Shown piece after piece: positions 20,936 through 31,826 of a stretch of 64,000 nucleotides of DNA. The DNA is from Xylanivirga thermophila (lineage in GTDB: Bacteria; Bacillota; Clostridia; Caldicoprobacterales; Xylanivirgaceae). The number at the start of each line of letters is the position of its first letter. Position 1 is the stretch's first letter. The notes under the pieces were generated by a model. That model did not search any database, was not told where the DNA came from, and saw nothing but the letters and a program-made list of their open reading frames with translations. The stretch covers positions 62,001-126,000 of the forward strand of contig NZ_RXHQ01000002.1 in the NCBI RefSeq assembly GCF_004138105.1, written 5' to 3'. The translations under genes and the position numbers were made by a program.

Positions 20936-22015
20936 TTAATATGAATCTAAAGTCATTTTTACAAAATTAGGTTTAAAATATCCTACTCGTTTTCCAAAGG
21001 ATAGCCGGATAAAATTATATGCACCATTATTCCATACATTAAAATCATGCACTCCATCTCTTATGAGTACCTGATAATAAGCTCTGAGATTATTACCAGA
21101 TGTTTCCATAAGATCGTTAATCGTTTTTGTGTAACCACTTTGATATGCTATTTGATCTGCATCCCCGCAGGTAATATAAAGCAAATTAAGCCCGTGCTCA
21201 TATGAGGCTATTTTTTCTCCAAGTACCTTCCCATCACTAGATGTAGGGGCATTGGAAAAGCTCCCCACATAAGCAAATAAATCTACCATCCCAGGTGCAC
21301 GTACAGTTGTATCAAGCCCATTCCCCCAAGGACTCATTGTTCCTGTATAATCAGTAGAATCGCATCTGTATCCTCCAAGACCCAGATTTAAGGATTGCAT
21401 TCCACCCATAGATAAACCTGCTATAGCCCTATGTAATCGATTATATACAATCCTTTCTGAAGATCTGTCTTCTATATTGGCGTATGTATTATATTCGGAT
21501 TCGATAAAGGGAATTAGATCATATCGTAATTCATAATCGAAATAATAGAAGCCAAGCATATTGGTCCCAACAGCATTGAATGAACAATCCCCCCAGTTAT
21601 ATGCACTTCTACCATTGGGAAATACAACAATAATCGGATCAATGTGACCATCTGCAATAAGATTATCTAGTATATTACATATGATATAATTTCCATCACA
21701 TTTACCACTACCGTACAACCATTCATAACAATTCCCACCCACTCCATGGAGTAGATATAATACATCATATCTGGTGTCCACATCCATTTTATCATAACCC
21801 GCAGGCAGATAGACGTTACATTTCTTTATAATTGCATCTCCTTCAACCGTTTCCCTTCCCGCGTCCTTATAACTAATATTCTGATCCGTCACAAGCTGTC
21901 GCGACGAGTTAATATAGTTTGCAACACGATATGAAACCTCAGTAACAGTACCCTGAAACTTCTTTGCAACCTTTCTTTTATATCCGGCAGGCACGGCCGT
22001 TACATCAATTTTCAT
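20936..22015 (-). CDS. CE1-like esterase (acetyl-xylan or feruloyl type)
   Basis: Alpha/beta-hydrolase likely to remove acyl groups from xylan oligomers. The start at 22015 is preferred over an ATG 9 bp upstream that overlaps the AAAGG ribosome-binding site; 359 residues. Oxyanion region LYLLHGVGGNCYEW, then the nucleophile Ser in GLSMGGMQSLNLGL (Ser202 from this start), an acidic residue in TCGDADQIAY and the His in DGVHDFNVW. No signal peptide, so it is cytoplasmic, matching neighbouring glycosidases. It lies 49 bp downstream of the GH39 gene. Acetyl versus feruloyl specificity cannot be told from sequence. Confidence 0.85.
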   Translation of the reverse strand: MKIDVTAVPAGYKRKVAKKFQGTVTEVSYRVANYINSSRQLVTDQNISYKDAGRETVEGDAIIKKCNVYLPAGYDKMDVDTRYDVLYLLHGVGGNCYEWLYGSGKCDGNYIICNILDNLIADGHIDPIIVVFPNGRSAYNWGDCSFNAVGTNMLGFYYFDYELRYDLIPFIESEYNTYANIEDRSSERIVYNRLHRAIAGLSMGGMQSLNLGLGGYRCDSTDYTGTMSPWGNGLDTTVRAPGMVDLFAYVGSFSNAPTSSDGKVLGEKIASYEHGLNLLYITCGDADQIAYQSGYTKTINDLMETSGNNLRAYYQVLIRDGVHDFNVWNNGAYNFIRLSFGKRVGYFKPNFVKMTLDSY

Positions 22016-22063
22016 AATGATCATCCTTTATACACTAATTTTATTGGGCTATACATATGAAGT

Positions 22064-23572
22064 CTATTCCAACCCATAAAATTCCTTGGAATCATAACCA
22101 CGGTAGGTTTTGGTCTTATCCTTTACCGGCATAATTTCTAGCATACATAGGTGGTTACATGGAATGGTAAGTTCCACTTCATAGACACCATTTTGCTCAA
22201 ATAGCTTGAAATCCGTTTGAAGCGGTTCTGCAGCAGCCTTTAGTATCTCCAATTGATCTCTATTTAAGTTACGCGGCTTACCAAGGTTGCTCCAGGTCTG
22301 CATTGGATTTGCATGTGAACCTCCGACTTCCTTTTTTACCAATATAGCCTGTTTGCCAATGGAAGGTAACAAAAGAGTGTAACTTTCATCAGGAGATGAT
22401 TTGTTATCACGCATATCATGCCAATTCCATCCGATGATTACATACCTATCATTTTCTTTAGTGACAATCAGATGTTCATCGCGATAGAGTAATTCTTCAC
22501 CGGCGTTGGAGAAAAACTCAAATGCATAGAAGGTCGGCTTTTTTATCGAATTCAAAGAAACTAAACCGAAGCCTCCATGAAATATGGCTCTTGGAACATC
22601 CATCTCTTCAAATACATCACTGAATGTCCAATATGAATAGGAATCCGCATATTCTCCGGCTTCACTGAGAATACGTGCAATATATGCAGCTTGGAAATCA
22701 GTATCATGAGCAGGACAAATCGGGACATAGGAGCTATTAAACTCCGTTATGTGTAATGGCATATCGGCGATTTCCGGATAATCGGCCATAATATGTCTGG
22801 TTTCTTTCAGTTCCTCAATCATAAAAGTTGGGTCTTTCAAAGTATGATATATGTATTCTCCCTGCTTGGTTGGCTGGTTAGCAGTATAACAATGTCGGGT
22901 GATAAAATCCAGTGGCAAATTGTTCTGAATACAATGCTCAAAGAATGATCTTAGCCATTTTTCCGTTTCAACACCGCAGATAGCTGGACCCCCCACTTGA
23001 ATACGCGGGTCAACTTCTTTGACGGCTCTAGATGAATAATCGTAAAGTTTAAAGTACTCTTCCATGGTTCCTGCCCAAAACCCAATATTAGGTTCATTCC
23101 ATACTTCAATTGGCCATGTTATAACCTCTTCCCGACCATACCGATCAATAAGGTGATTTAAAGTAACTTGAATGAGCTTTGCCCATTTTTCATAAGATGC
23201 CGGAGGTGTCACATTGCCCTTCCAATAAAATATTGTCTGCTCACCTGTCTTCAACTTTTCCGGCATGAATCCCAGTTCTAAAAATGGTTTAATTCCGTTT
23301 TCAAGATAGGTGTCTATAATACGATCTAAATAAGTAAAATTATAAAAAGGATGTATCTGTCCATCTATTTCATCTTCACGATATATTCCAACATCATCGC
23401 AAAACAAGCCGTGACCGCGAATATAACGGAAATTTATAGATTCCTGGACTATTCTCAAATGATCGACGTATTCTTTTTGGAGGGCTAAGCCCATCCTACC
23501 TGTACCAACACAATAGGTTGCATTGTTTTTGAAAGGCTCACCTGAAAGTGGTACTTGTATCTTTTTAACCAT
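22064..23572 (-). CDS. xynB: Beta-xylosidase, GH39
   Basis: Releases xylose from the non-reducing ends of xylo-oligosaccharides. 502 residues, the usual size for clostridial XynB. Acid/base Glu160 in PIEVWNEPNIGFW and nucleophile Glu277 in LHITEFNSSYVP are both present, as is YIRGHGLFCDDVGIY near the N-terminus. No signal peptide. Start follows AAAGGAGG. It is 132 bp after the broken carboxylesterase gene and directly upstream of the CE1-like gene. No AraR box was found near it, so it may depend on a different regulator or on read-through. Confidence 0.96.
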   Translation of the reverse strand: MVKKIQVPLSGEPFKNNATYCVGTGRMGLALQKEYVDHLRIVQESINFRYIRGHGLFCDDVGIYREDEIDGQIHPFYNFTYLDRIIDTYLENGIKPFLELGFMPEKLKTGEQTIFYWKGNVTPPASYEKWAKLIQVTLNHLIDRYGREEVITWPIEVWNEPNIGFWAGTMEEYFKLYDYSSRAVKEVDPRIQVGGPAICGVETEKWLRSFFEHCIQNNLPLDFITRHCYTANQPTKQGEYIYHTLKDPTFMIEELKETRHIMADYPEIADMPLHITEFNSSYVPICPAHDTDFQAAYIARILSEAGEYADSYSYWTFSDVFEEMDVPRAIFHGGFGLVSLNSIKKPTFYAFEFFSNAGEELLYRDEHLIVTKENDRYVIIGWNWHDMRDNKSSPDESYTLLLPSIGKQAILVKKEVGGSHANPMQTWSNLGKPRNLNRDQLEILKAAAEPLQTDFKLFEQNGVYEVELTIPCNHLCMLEIMPVKDKTKTYRGYDSKEFYGLE

Positions 23573-23703
23573 ACTAAATCCTCCTTTATATTTTTATAAT
23601 ATAGTTCTATAGTTATAATACTTTAGTATAAAAATTCTTATATATATTTTCGCAGGTTAAAAGAACATTTAATTAAAGATAATTTTTAGCTCACTTCTTA
23701 ATA

Positions 23704-25224
23704 TTACTTTTTCTTGAAATATTCCTTAACAAGAAATTTCATGAGAGCATTTGGTTGTTTCTTGATAAATTCAGGCTTATCCCCGAATACCATTGTATAC
23801 GGCACTTCGGGAGCATAGGGAGCCCACTGTGGCATATTCTCTCCTGTAGCATCCTTGCCATTCGGATTTCCAGAACGTATGAAATTGGCCCAGTATTTAC
23901 ACATTTGGCGAGCAAGATCATAATGTTTGCCGACAAATGGCCTCCAGCATTTGGCAAGGGTCTCAAAGAAGAACCAGAGATCTACTGAATGAAATGTACC
24001 AGGGTTATCCCATCCTGGTATTTCCGCATCAAAAATATAATAATATAGTTCCATATTTGCTCCGGTATCGGCGTTAGCCTGATCTACAATGCGAATAGCA
24101 TATTCGATACTATTTACTGAAGCTTCTTTCAGAATTTCATCTAAATCTCCCGACTGGACATTGCAAAGCGCAAGATACTCATCGGCATTATCACCAAACA
24201 TATCAACGGCCATATCCCTAAATTCATCAAGAGTTTTAACATTCGGAATGCTGTAGAATTCAGATGAAGTGTGTCCTAAAAGTACTGGTACCATCCAACG
24301 CTTATTTTCAAGGAAAAGGTCAAATGCATTTCCTACATTGAATAAATTATCAACAACCGTACCCCAAAACCTATTATATTCCAGTGATTTATCACGAATG
24401 TATTCGGCATCAAGTTGTCGGGCTTCCTCAAGTGAAGATACCCCAAGGAATTCAAAGAATTTTACACCTTCCTGTTCAGCCTCAACTAGAGTGCACTTGC
24501 CTTCAGGAACATGACTGTCTGGATAAATTCTCGTAAAAATACCACTCTGGATAATGGCTTTCTGAAAAAGATCTTTATTCTGAGGCGAAGTAAGATGATT
24601 CAATACACTTCCACCACCAGCAGACTGTCCTCCGATAGTAATGTTATCATGAGCACCACCGAAAGCTACTATATTGCGTTTAACCCATCGCATACCTGCC
24701 TGCTGATCTAGATGGCCGAAGTTCGCGGGAGCATCTGGAGCTTCTGCTGTTATCTCAGGATGACATAGAAATCCAAAAACATTCAAACGATAATTGACTG
24801 TTACTACAACTATACCCCTGCGAGCAATACGCTCACCGTCAAATTCCATCTCAGCCGTATTACCAACCTAAAGCCCTCCACCGAAAAACCAAACAAATAC
24901 TGGCAGTTTTTCATCAGTACTGAATGCCGGCGTCCATACATTTAAATAGAGACAGTCTTCGTCCATAGCAATATCTGGGTCTACAGCCCATTCCCTTGTG
25001 TATATGTCATTTTTGTTCAAACCTGGAGTAGCCTGCATAGATATTGGAGCAAATTGAAACGCTTTTAAAACACCGTCCCAATTTTCTACAGGTTGAGGAG
25101 CACGCCAACGATTTTTGCCTATAGGTGGCGCTGCAAAAGGAATACCTTTGAAACTTGTTATGCGAGGATCAGCTGCTGGTAGTCCTTGTATCACACCATT
25201 TTCAGCTTTCACTATTCTGATCAT
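23704..25224 (-). pseudogene. Type-B carboxylesterase with a premature TAG
   Basis: A 507-codon frame interrupted once. The first 118 residues (MIRIVKAENGVIQG to VWFFGGGL) carry the N-terminal half of the oxyanion hole. TAG at 24868-24870 then replaces what relatives have as CAG (GGGLQVG). The frame resumes without shift as VGNTAEMEFDGERIARRG and contains the nucleophile Ser in GQSAGGGSV and the His in GTFHSVDLW. One C-to-T change therefore explains the break. Internal starts such as the ATG at 24849 would give a product without the oxyanion strand. Probably a young pseudogene, or a sequencing error. It lies between GH8 and GH39 genes, and a role in de-esterifying xylan is likely. Confidence 0.88.
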
Positions 25225-25322
25225 GTTTACTAGCTCCTTCCATTTATTAATTTAATCTATCAAACCTGATTTTCCAAAAAAACATTCGATTTAATCTTAT
25301 AATTTAGAAAGTGATATGCCAT

Positions 25323-26429
25323 TTAATAAATGATATATCTTCCTGAAAGCATGAGTAGGCTAAAAAAGTAAAGACAATTATCATAGTATCTTCGTTTCCC
25401 CTTACGAAGTGGCAACTCCCAAAAATCCTTAACCCACCCCATTCGATATTTTCCTTTTGCAGCAAGGGATCCTGCTGCATTTGTTGCAATAATAGCAAAT
25501 GAATGCAATGCAGGCTCATCCAAAGCTGTTCCATCTATCATATAAGAAGAGTAATTTCCCAAAGTAGTATTCTCACTGAAAAACGCCTGCAATTTATCAA
25601 CAATTTCTCCCAAACTTTCATCCTTATTGAACCATGCTGCATCTAACCCAATATTCATGGCTACACGATAAGAATCAGAATAAAATTGTACTTCTCTAAA
25701 TAGCCGTTTTGGAGTACCGTCATATTCTGCATACTCTGATGCCATACCAGTTATAGGATGGCATGCAAGGTGTAAGTATTTCCGACTTTCCTCAGCTGCT
25801 TTTTTCCAAAACTCCCTATCCTGTGGATCAGCCCTTTGGGCGAAAATCTCATAAAAATGCGGTAAATGGTAGGAAGGATCTGTAAAATCTGCCTCGGGTA
25901 CAAATTTTATATAATAGTTTGTGTTATCCCACATCGGCTCCCCTCCCTCAACCAATTCATTTTGATGAATACAATGGCGTAAGATCTCTCTAGCTTGTAC
26001 ACTATAATTAAAGGGTTGTTCCCCGTCTCCCCAGCGTTCACTAGCAAAAAATAGTGCCATTGCAAAGTATTCTTCCCCATCTGGTGCAGGACCTTCTGCA
26101 TTTTTGGAACCATCTGGTGTCACAGACCAAGCAAAATATCCCTTATATTTTCCACTATTTTGATACATATAGGTCTTAGAAAAAAGCCACAACCGATCAA
26201 AAATATCCTTTCTATCCATTTGTACTGCCATCATCATGCCATAGCTCATTCCCTCAGTTCTGGCATCATCGTTTCCTGTATCCAACATATAGCCCATATC
26301 ATCGCCCATCTCAAAATATATTCGCTCTTCTGGATCAAAGAATATTGTTTTAAAAGTATCATTTATTTTTTTATCTATTTCTTCCTGTGATATTCCTAAC
26401 TCAAGAAATAAATTTGGATAAGTACGCAT
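25323..26429 (-). CDS. Reducing-end xylose-releasing exo-oligoxylanase, GH8
   Basis: Rex-type GH8 enzyme that removes single xylose units from the reducing end of xylo-oligosaccharides in the cytoplasm. 368 residues, no signal peptide. General acid Glu59 in DDARTEGMSYGMMM; the FYSDSYRVAMNI segment has the Asp expected as base in Rex enzymes; YKGYFAWSVTPDG lines the (alpha/alpha)6 barrel. Start follows AGAAGGAGG. It is 92 bp downstream of the GH10 xylanase and probably co-transcribed with it, giving endo- and reducing-end exo-activities together. Confidence 0.93.
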   Translation of the reverse strand: MRTYPNLFLELGISQEEIDKKINDTFKTIFFDPEERIYFEMGDDMGYMLDTGNDDARTEGMSYGMMMAVQMDRKDIFDRLWLFSKTYMYQNSGKYKGYFAWSVTPDGSKNAEGPAPDGEEYFAMALFFASERWGDGEQPFNYSVQAREILRHCIHQNELVEGGEPMWDNTNYYIKFVPEADFTDPSYHLPHFYEIFAQRADPQDREFWKKAAEESRKYLHLACHPITGMASEYAEYDGTPKRLFREVQFYSDSYRVAMNIGLDAAWFNKDESLGEIVDKLQAFFSENTTLGNYSSYMIDGTALDEPALHSFAIIATNAAGSLAAKGKYRMGWVKDFWELPLRKGKRRYYDNCLYFFSLLMLSGRYIIY

Positions 26430-26521
26430 TATATCTTCCTCCTTCTTTTATATGAACACCTAAAAATTATCTGTGCTATAAATTTGAATATTTTACTTTT
26501 TTAATATAAGGGAATGGGCTC

Positions 26522-27784
26522 TTAAGGGATTTTGGAAGGATCAACTACACCCCAGTATGCAGGTTTTGCATGAAAGTCTTCATCAAACAGAAATGGTGCA
26601 TCATTTTGATTCACTGGAAATGAATCCAACCATGTATGGCTATCCGAAAAACCCCAAAAGACGACTGCACTCAATATATCACTGTTTTTTCTCAATGCCT
26701 CAAATAATTCTTTGTATCGCTGGGCCTGAATGTCAATCACATTCTCAGGAATATTATTACCATAATCACCATGATCTTCCCAAGCATAAATGCTCATATC
26801 TAATTCGGTAACAATATTATCCAATCCAAGTTCGTGGAATTTCTTCATCGATTCGATGATTCTGTCAATAGAAGGCCAATAAATGTCGATATGTGTTTGA
26901 TGACCTACTCCATCAATAGGTACTCCCCTGTCAAGTAATTCCTTAACCAGTTCATATAGTCGATCTCGCTTGACTGGATCATCAGTTCCATAGTCATTAA
27001 TATAAAGTTTGATATCTTCGCCGCCTGCTTCGCGTGCAGCGCGAAATGCAGTTTCAATATATTCAGTCCCAGTGATCTGATACCAGAGACTATTTCGCAT
27101 TCCATCTGGATCATCTAATTCAATAACTTCATTCACAACATCCCATGATTTAATATCATCTTTGTAACGATCCACAACTGTATATACATGTGTTTCAAGT
27201 CGATCAAGTAGCAATTTTTTATTTAACTCGCGTTTCTCTGAATCGGCCTCTTCAATCATCTGTTTACCCTCTTCATCTTTAAAAAACCAGTCCGGAGTTT
27301 GATTATGCCAGACAAGAGTATGGAACCGAAGTTCCATGTCATTCTCTTTTGCAAATTCTACGATTTTATCTGCTTGCTCCCATTGAAAATTGCCCTCCGT
27401 TGGTTGAATCGAATCCGGTTTCATTACATTTTCTGCAACCAACATATTTACATGCTTCTTTAGTAAATCACCCATTGGCCCAGTCATCTGATACGGTTCA
27501 ACTGCTGCACCTATGAAAAAATAATCCTTGTGCGTTTCAGCAACCGACGGAATATCCTCTTCGATCAACTGTTGAAATTCTCCTTTAACTTTATCTTGTT
27601 CATTGTCATCAGATAATTCTTTCGAACTACCAACTTTTTCTCCGCCGTCATTTAGCACCTGTTCTTTGTCAGACTTGCCTGTTACTTCTTTATCCTCATC
27701 AGCAGATTTGCCACAACCAACCATCACAAATGAGGTAAATATTAAAATAGTTAACAAAAGCGCCAATCTCTCTTTCATCCTCAT
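26522..27784 (-). CDS. xynA: Endo-1,4-beta-xylanase, GH10, lipoprotein
   Basis: Cuts the xylan backbone. Residues 1-23 are a lipoprotein signal with lipobox VMVGC (Cys24), followed by a charged linker rich in Asp, Glu and Lys to about residue 75. The GH10 barrel fills 80-415 with acid/base Glu219 in DVVNEVIELDD, nucleophile Glu327 in IVTELDMSIY and WHNQTPDWFF. 420 residues. It is the only evidently exported glycosidase in the window, tethered outside the membrane where it can feed oligomers to importers. Start behind AAGGGGGCAG. The decayed GH51/GH127 sequence lies directly upstream, so its promoter region may have been rearranged. Confidence 0.95.
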   Translation of the reverse strand: MRMKERLALLLTILIFTSFVMVGCGKSADEDKEVTGKSDKEQVLNDGGEKVGSSKELSDDNEQDKVKGEFQQLIEEDIPSVAETHKDYFFIGAAVEPYQMTGPMGDLLKKHVNMLVAENVMKPDSIQPTEGNFQWEQADKIVEFAKENDMELRFHTLVWHNQTPDWFFKDEEGKQMIEEADSEKRELNKKLLLDRLETHVYTVVDRYKDDIKSWDVVNEVIELDDPDGMRNSLWYQITGTEYIETAFRAAREAGGEDIKLYINDYGTDDPVKRDRLYELVKELLDRGVPIDGVGHQTHIDIYWPSIDRIIESMKKFHELGLDNIVTELDMSIYAWEDHGDYGNNIPENVIDIQAQRYKELFEALRKNSDILSAVVFWGFSDSHTWLDSFPVNQNDAPFLFDEDFHAKPAYWGVVDPSKIP

Positions 27785-27813
27785 ACTGCCCCCTTAAATC
27801 TTAGTTTAGATAC

Positions 27814-28195
27814 ACCTTCTGTATGGATTATTGCCTAAAGCACATTAATTGTCTGGGCTATATTTGCCATCTGAACTCTATCAGAATGACTATTGAATAT
27901 ATTAAGACTGATTCCGGCGATTAATGCATCGCGCAATGTATTTTGTTGGAATAAGAATCCTGGATTTGTACCGGGTTCTGTATCATACCAGCTACCAGAC
28001 TCATCTATGATTAATATACCTTTTTATCAGAATCATATTTATCCATGATAATAGAACGATTTTGAATGAGGCTTATCCATATGAAGCGTTTTTTCAAGGT
28101 TATAAATCATTCATCCTCATCAAATTCTGTGGTCGAATCCTTTTACTACCAAAGCGAACCAGGAATTGTATAATAATAGAATCTCAATCCATCCA
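27814..28195 (-). pseudogene. Decayed partial copy of the GH51 gene abfA
   Basis: This stretch aligns to 17622-18010, the part of abfA that codes for about residues 229-358. Over the first 180 bp or so (27817-28003) I count roughly ten differences, about 94 percent identity by eye. Identity drops toward 28195, with indels and stops that break the frame (for example GTGGTCGAATCC in place of the AAEFDE codons, and a lost VDEW nucleophile region). Homology starts abruptly near 27814 and ends near 28196, where GH127-like sequence begins. Confidence 0.88.
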
Positions 28196-28575
28196 GAAAA
28201 TAAATTTTCGTCAAATTGTCCACTTTTTCTAAACAGTAAATTATAGGGCCATATTGAAGAGTAACTCTTCCAATATTTTACCTAACAAATGGATTGCTTT
28301 GCATTCTAAGTATTTTCATAAAAAAAAGCAATTTAACGATATCGCCGTCTTTCCACCTGCTGTTGAGCATAATATAACCATTTTCCATATTACTATCTAC
28401 ATCCACAACATGATCATTTACAACTGTCTGAGCATTTTACACCATTCGGGAATGCGAAAAGCAAGTGTATTTTCTCTTTCTCTTTGCAATGCAAGCTCTA
28501 CATTGATTTTCTCATCCTACGGATAGTCAGTTTTCTGGGTAATACTTATATCATCCCCAGTTTGCAAACAACTAT
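28196..28575 (-). pseudogene. Remnant of GH127 beta-L-arabinofuranosidase (C-terminal part)
   Basis: Minus-strand frames give, in order, ISITQKTDYP then a stop where relatives have Trp (TGG to TAG), ENTLAFRIPEWCK, a frameshift, VVNDHVVDVDSNMENGY, RWKDGDIVKL, another break, NPFVR, a stop, and NIGRVTLQYGPIIYCLEKVDN. Together these are the conserved C-terminal half of the GH127 (DUF1680) family. At least three nonsense codons and two frameshifts show long decay. The 3' end abuts the abfA-derived fragment at about 28196-28210. GH127 releases arabinose from beta-linked arabino-oligosaccharides, consistent with the locus. Confidence 0.82.
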
Positions 28576-28643
28576 CGATTTAATCTTTGCACTTTAAAAA
28601 TAGCATTTTGTCAATTAGATGCCTATACGTTACTCATATTAGT

Positions 28644-28907
28644 TCACCACTTGCGCTCTTTAGCATATGGACATGAAGAATCAGCAAGTTTAGCCCGAAT
28701 CTGTACAATGCATCCACATTTAAGACAAGTAGTTTCATATTCGAGAAACTCACAATTTCTACACTGTCCAAGCCGAAATTCGTACGTTTTATCATCGACA
28801 AATTTTGTATTTTTGTTTTTATGTAGAATTGCAATTGCTCTGTTTATCTCCTCCTTAGATATATGGACATTTGCAGAACAACCTTTACAGTCTGAAAAAT
28901 TAAGCAT
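28644..28907 (-). CDS. Small cysteine-rich protein (DUF6171-like)
   Basis: 87 residues with Cys pairs in CKGC near the N-terminus, CRNC in the middle, CLKCGC and a last Cys in SSCPY. The spacing suggests a zinc ribbon or rubredoxin-like knuckle. I recall this layout in a clostridial family of unknown function (DUF6171), but cannot confirm it here. A good ribosome-binding site (TTAGGAG) precedes the start. It lies alone between pseudogene debris and the second GH51 gene. No function is proposed. Confidence 0.7.
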   Translation of the reverse strand: MLNFSDCKGCSANVHISKEEINRAIAILHKNKNTKFVDDKTYEFRLGQCRNCEFLEYETTCLKCGCIVQIRAKLADSSCPYAKERKW

Positions 28908-29032
28908 GAATGCTCACTCCTAATTCAAATAATTACATAATGTTAAATGATTTAGTTCATATTTTTAGTCTAAACTTAGATAAACATCAACATATATAAA
29001 ATATAGTAACATAAAGTTTCATGTTTGTTTTA

Positions 29033-30547
<1,515 letters not shown>

Positions 30548-30680
30548 TTATGTACCCCCTCAAAAGTAATAAGCCCAAACCATATTAGTTAACAAGTATT
30601 TTTTATGCACATATAAGACTTTTACAATAGCATTTTTAGCCATGTTTAAATATACTAAGGTTGTGTTTATATCTCGCTCG

Positions 30681-30733
30681 CATTGTACGTACATATTTAA
30701 ATATATAATAATCTACCCTTTATATTTTGTCAA
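30681..30733 (-). promoter_or_regulatory. Promoter of second GH51 gene with AraR operator
   Basis: Minus-strand -35 TTGACA (30728-30733), 17-bp spacer, -10 TATTAT (30705-30710). The AraR-type box at 30681-30696 (CATTGTACGTACATAT) starts 8 bp past the -10 and covers the start site. A leader of about 130 nt follows. Confidence 0.82.
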
Positions 30734-30816
30734 CTGCTATTTTTGTTTTATTTTAGAAAATAAACCATGCAAGGTTAATCACAAATCCTTACTAAGGTTT
30801 TATAACCTATAAAAGC

Positions 30817-31581
30817 TCAATATGAAAATATAGGGTTATCTTCTTCATCCCGGCTTTTAAAACCTTGTACTCCTTGTACACATTTGGTTACTGATGTTTC
30901 AACGATTTTTCTGATCACTTCACAATAATATTCACCTGTTACTATATGCCCTATTTTCCAATCTCTAAGGGCAGAATACTTCCCCACCATATCCCCAAGT
31001 CCAGATAATATCATCTCCATTGGTGCATTTTTTAGTATCTCTATGTCTCCTATTATAACCTTGGGCGGAGAAGACGGTATAGATATCTTAGTGTTATTTA
31101 TTATAAAAGCAGAACAATCGGAAGTATAACCATCCATGGAAGGCGCTGTAGCTATTATTATATATGGAACACCTAGTATAAAACTCATATATTTAGATAT
31201 ATCATTTATTACCCCTGAACCCACTGCCACTATTACATCTGTATTTCTATTGTAATTTAACATAAATTCACCAATAGCACGTTCATCAGGGACAAGAACA
31301 CTTCCCCTTTGATATATGATACTACTTAATGCAAAATCTAATGATAACAATATATTTTCTACATTTTTGCCAGCTACCCTATATGTGTTACTATCAGCCA
31401 CCATAAATATACGATTATAATTAAAACTTTTAAGTACATCTGGCAATTTATTAACAGCATTTTTCCCTATTATAACTCTGTCAATGCTAACACTATGCAA
31501 CTTGCCACACTGACATTCAAACTCCTTATTTAAAAGGTCATCTATAGTTAATTGGGCTATATTATCTAGACTCAACTTCAT
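30817..31581 (-). pseudogene. araM: C-terminally truncated sn-glycerol-1-phosphate dehydrogenase (AraM)
   Basis: Relatives of AraM/EgsA make sn-glycerol-1-phosphate from DHAP with NAD(P)H and a Ni or Zn ion, and are about 390-430 residues long. This frame ends after 254 residues (start at the ATG at 31581 behind GGGGGAGG). The nucleotide-binding half is intact (AVGSGVINDISKY, APSMDGYTSD, GLGDMVGKYSALRDWKIG), but the sequence stops just after GFKSRDEE. The helical half with the metal-binding His residues (the SGGEHH region in Bacillus) is missing. The promoter of the next gene begins only about 85 bp on, which suggests a deletion. Almost surely inactive. Confidence 0.85.
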
Positions 31582-31617
31582 ATTATTATCATCCTCCCCC
31601 ATAATCTTATATAACTA

Positions 31618-31660
31618 TGTTGTACGTACATATCATATCATTTTGTGTTCACCTTCTCAA
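31618..31660 (-). promoter_or_regulatory. araM promoter with AraR operator
   Basis: Minus-strand -35 TTGAGA (31655-31660), 17-bp spacer, -10 TATGAT (31632-31637). The AraR-type box 31618-31633 (TGTTGTACGTACATAT) overlaps the end of the -10. The promoter is well preserved although the gene it serves is truncated. Confidence 0.78.
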
Positions 31661-31772
31661 TAAAAACATTTAAGTTGTTAACCAATAAATTTATACTTTA
31701 AACCTTCCATCTTCCATTTTATAATTGATGCCTTCTACAACATGGTTAAGTATAGTAGATCTCTTTATATTA

Positions 31773-31816
31773 AGAATAGGTAAATAGGAGAATTAATTCT
31801 CCTATTTACCTATTCT
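31773..31816 (-). terminator. Terminator of the MacAB-like operon
   Basis: A perfect 44-nt palindrome (22-bp arms, 31773-31794 and 31795-31816) starts 10 bp past the permease stop. The few bases between the arms would open as a loop. On the minus strand it is followed by a short T-rich stretch. Confidence 0.75.
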
Positions 31817-31826
31817 AAAAAATTAT

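Noticed and set aside
24868-24870. Recoding of TAG (for example pyrrolysine) in the carboxylesterase
   Set aside because: No pyl genes seen and relatives have Gln there; simple nonsense mutation is more likely.
27785-28640. Mobile element as the cause of the rearranged GH51/GH127 region
   Set aside because: No transposase, terminal inverted repeats or target-site duplication could be seen around the junctions.
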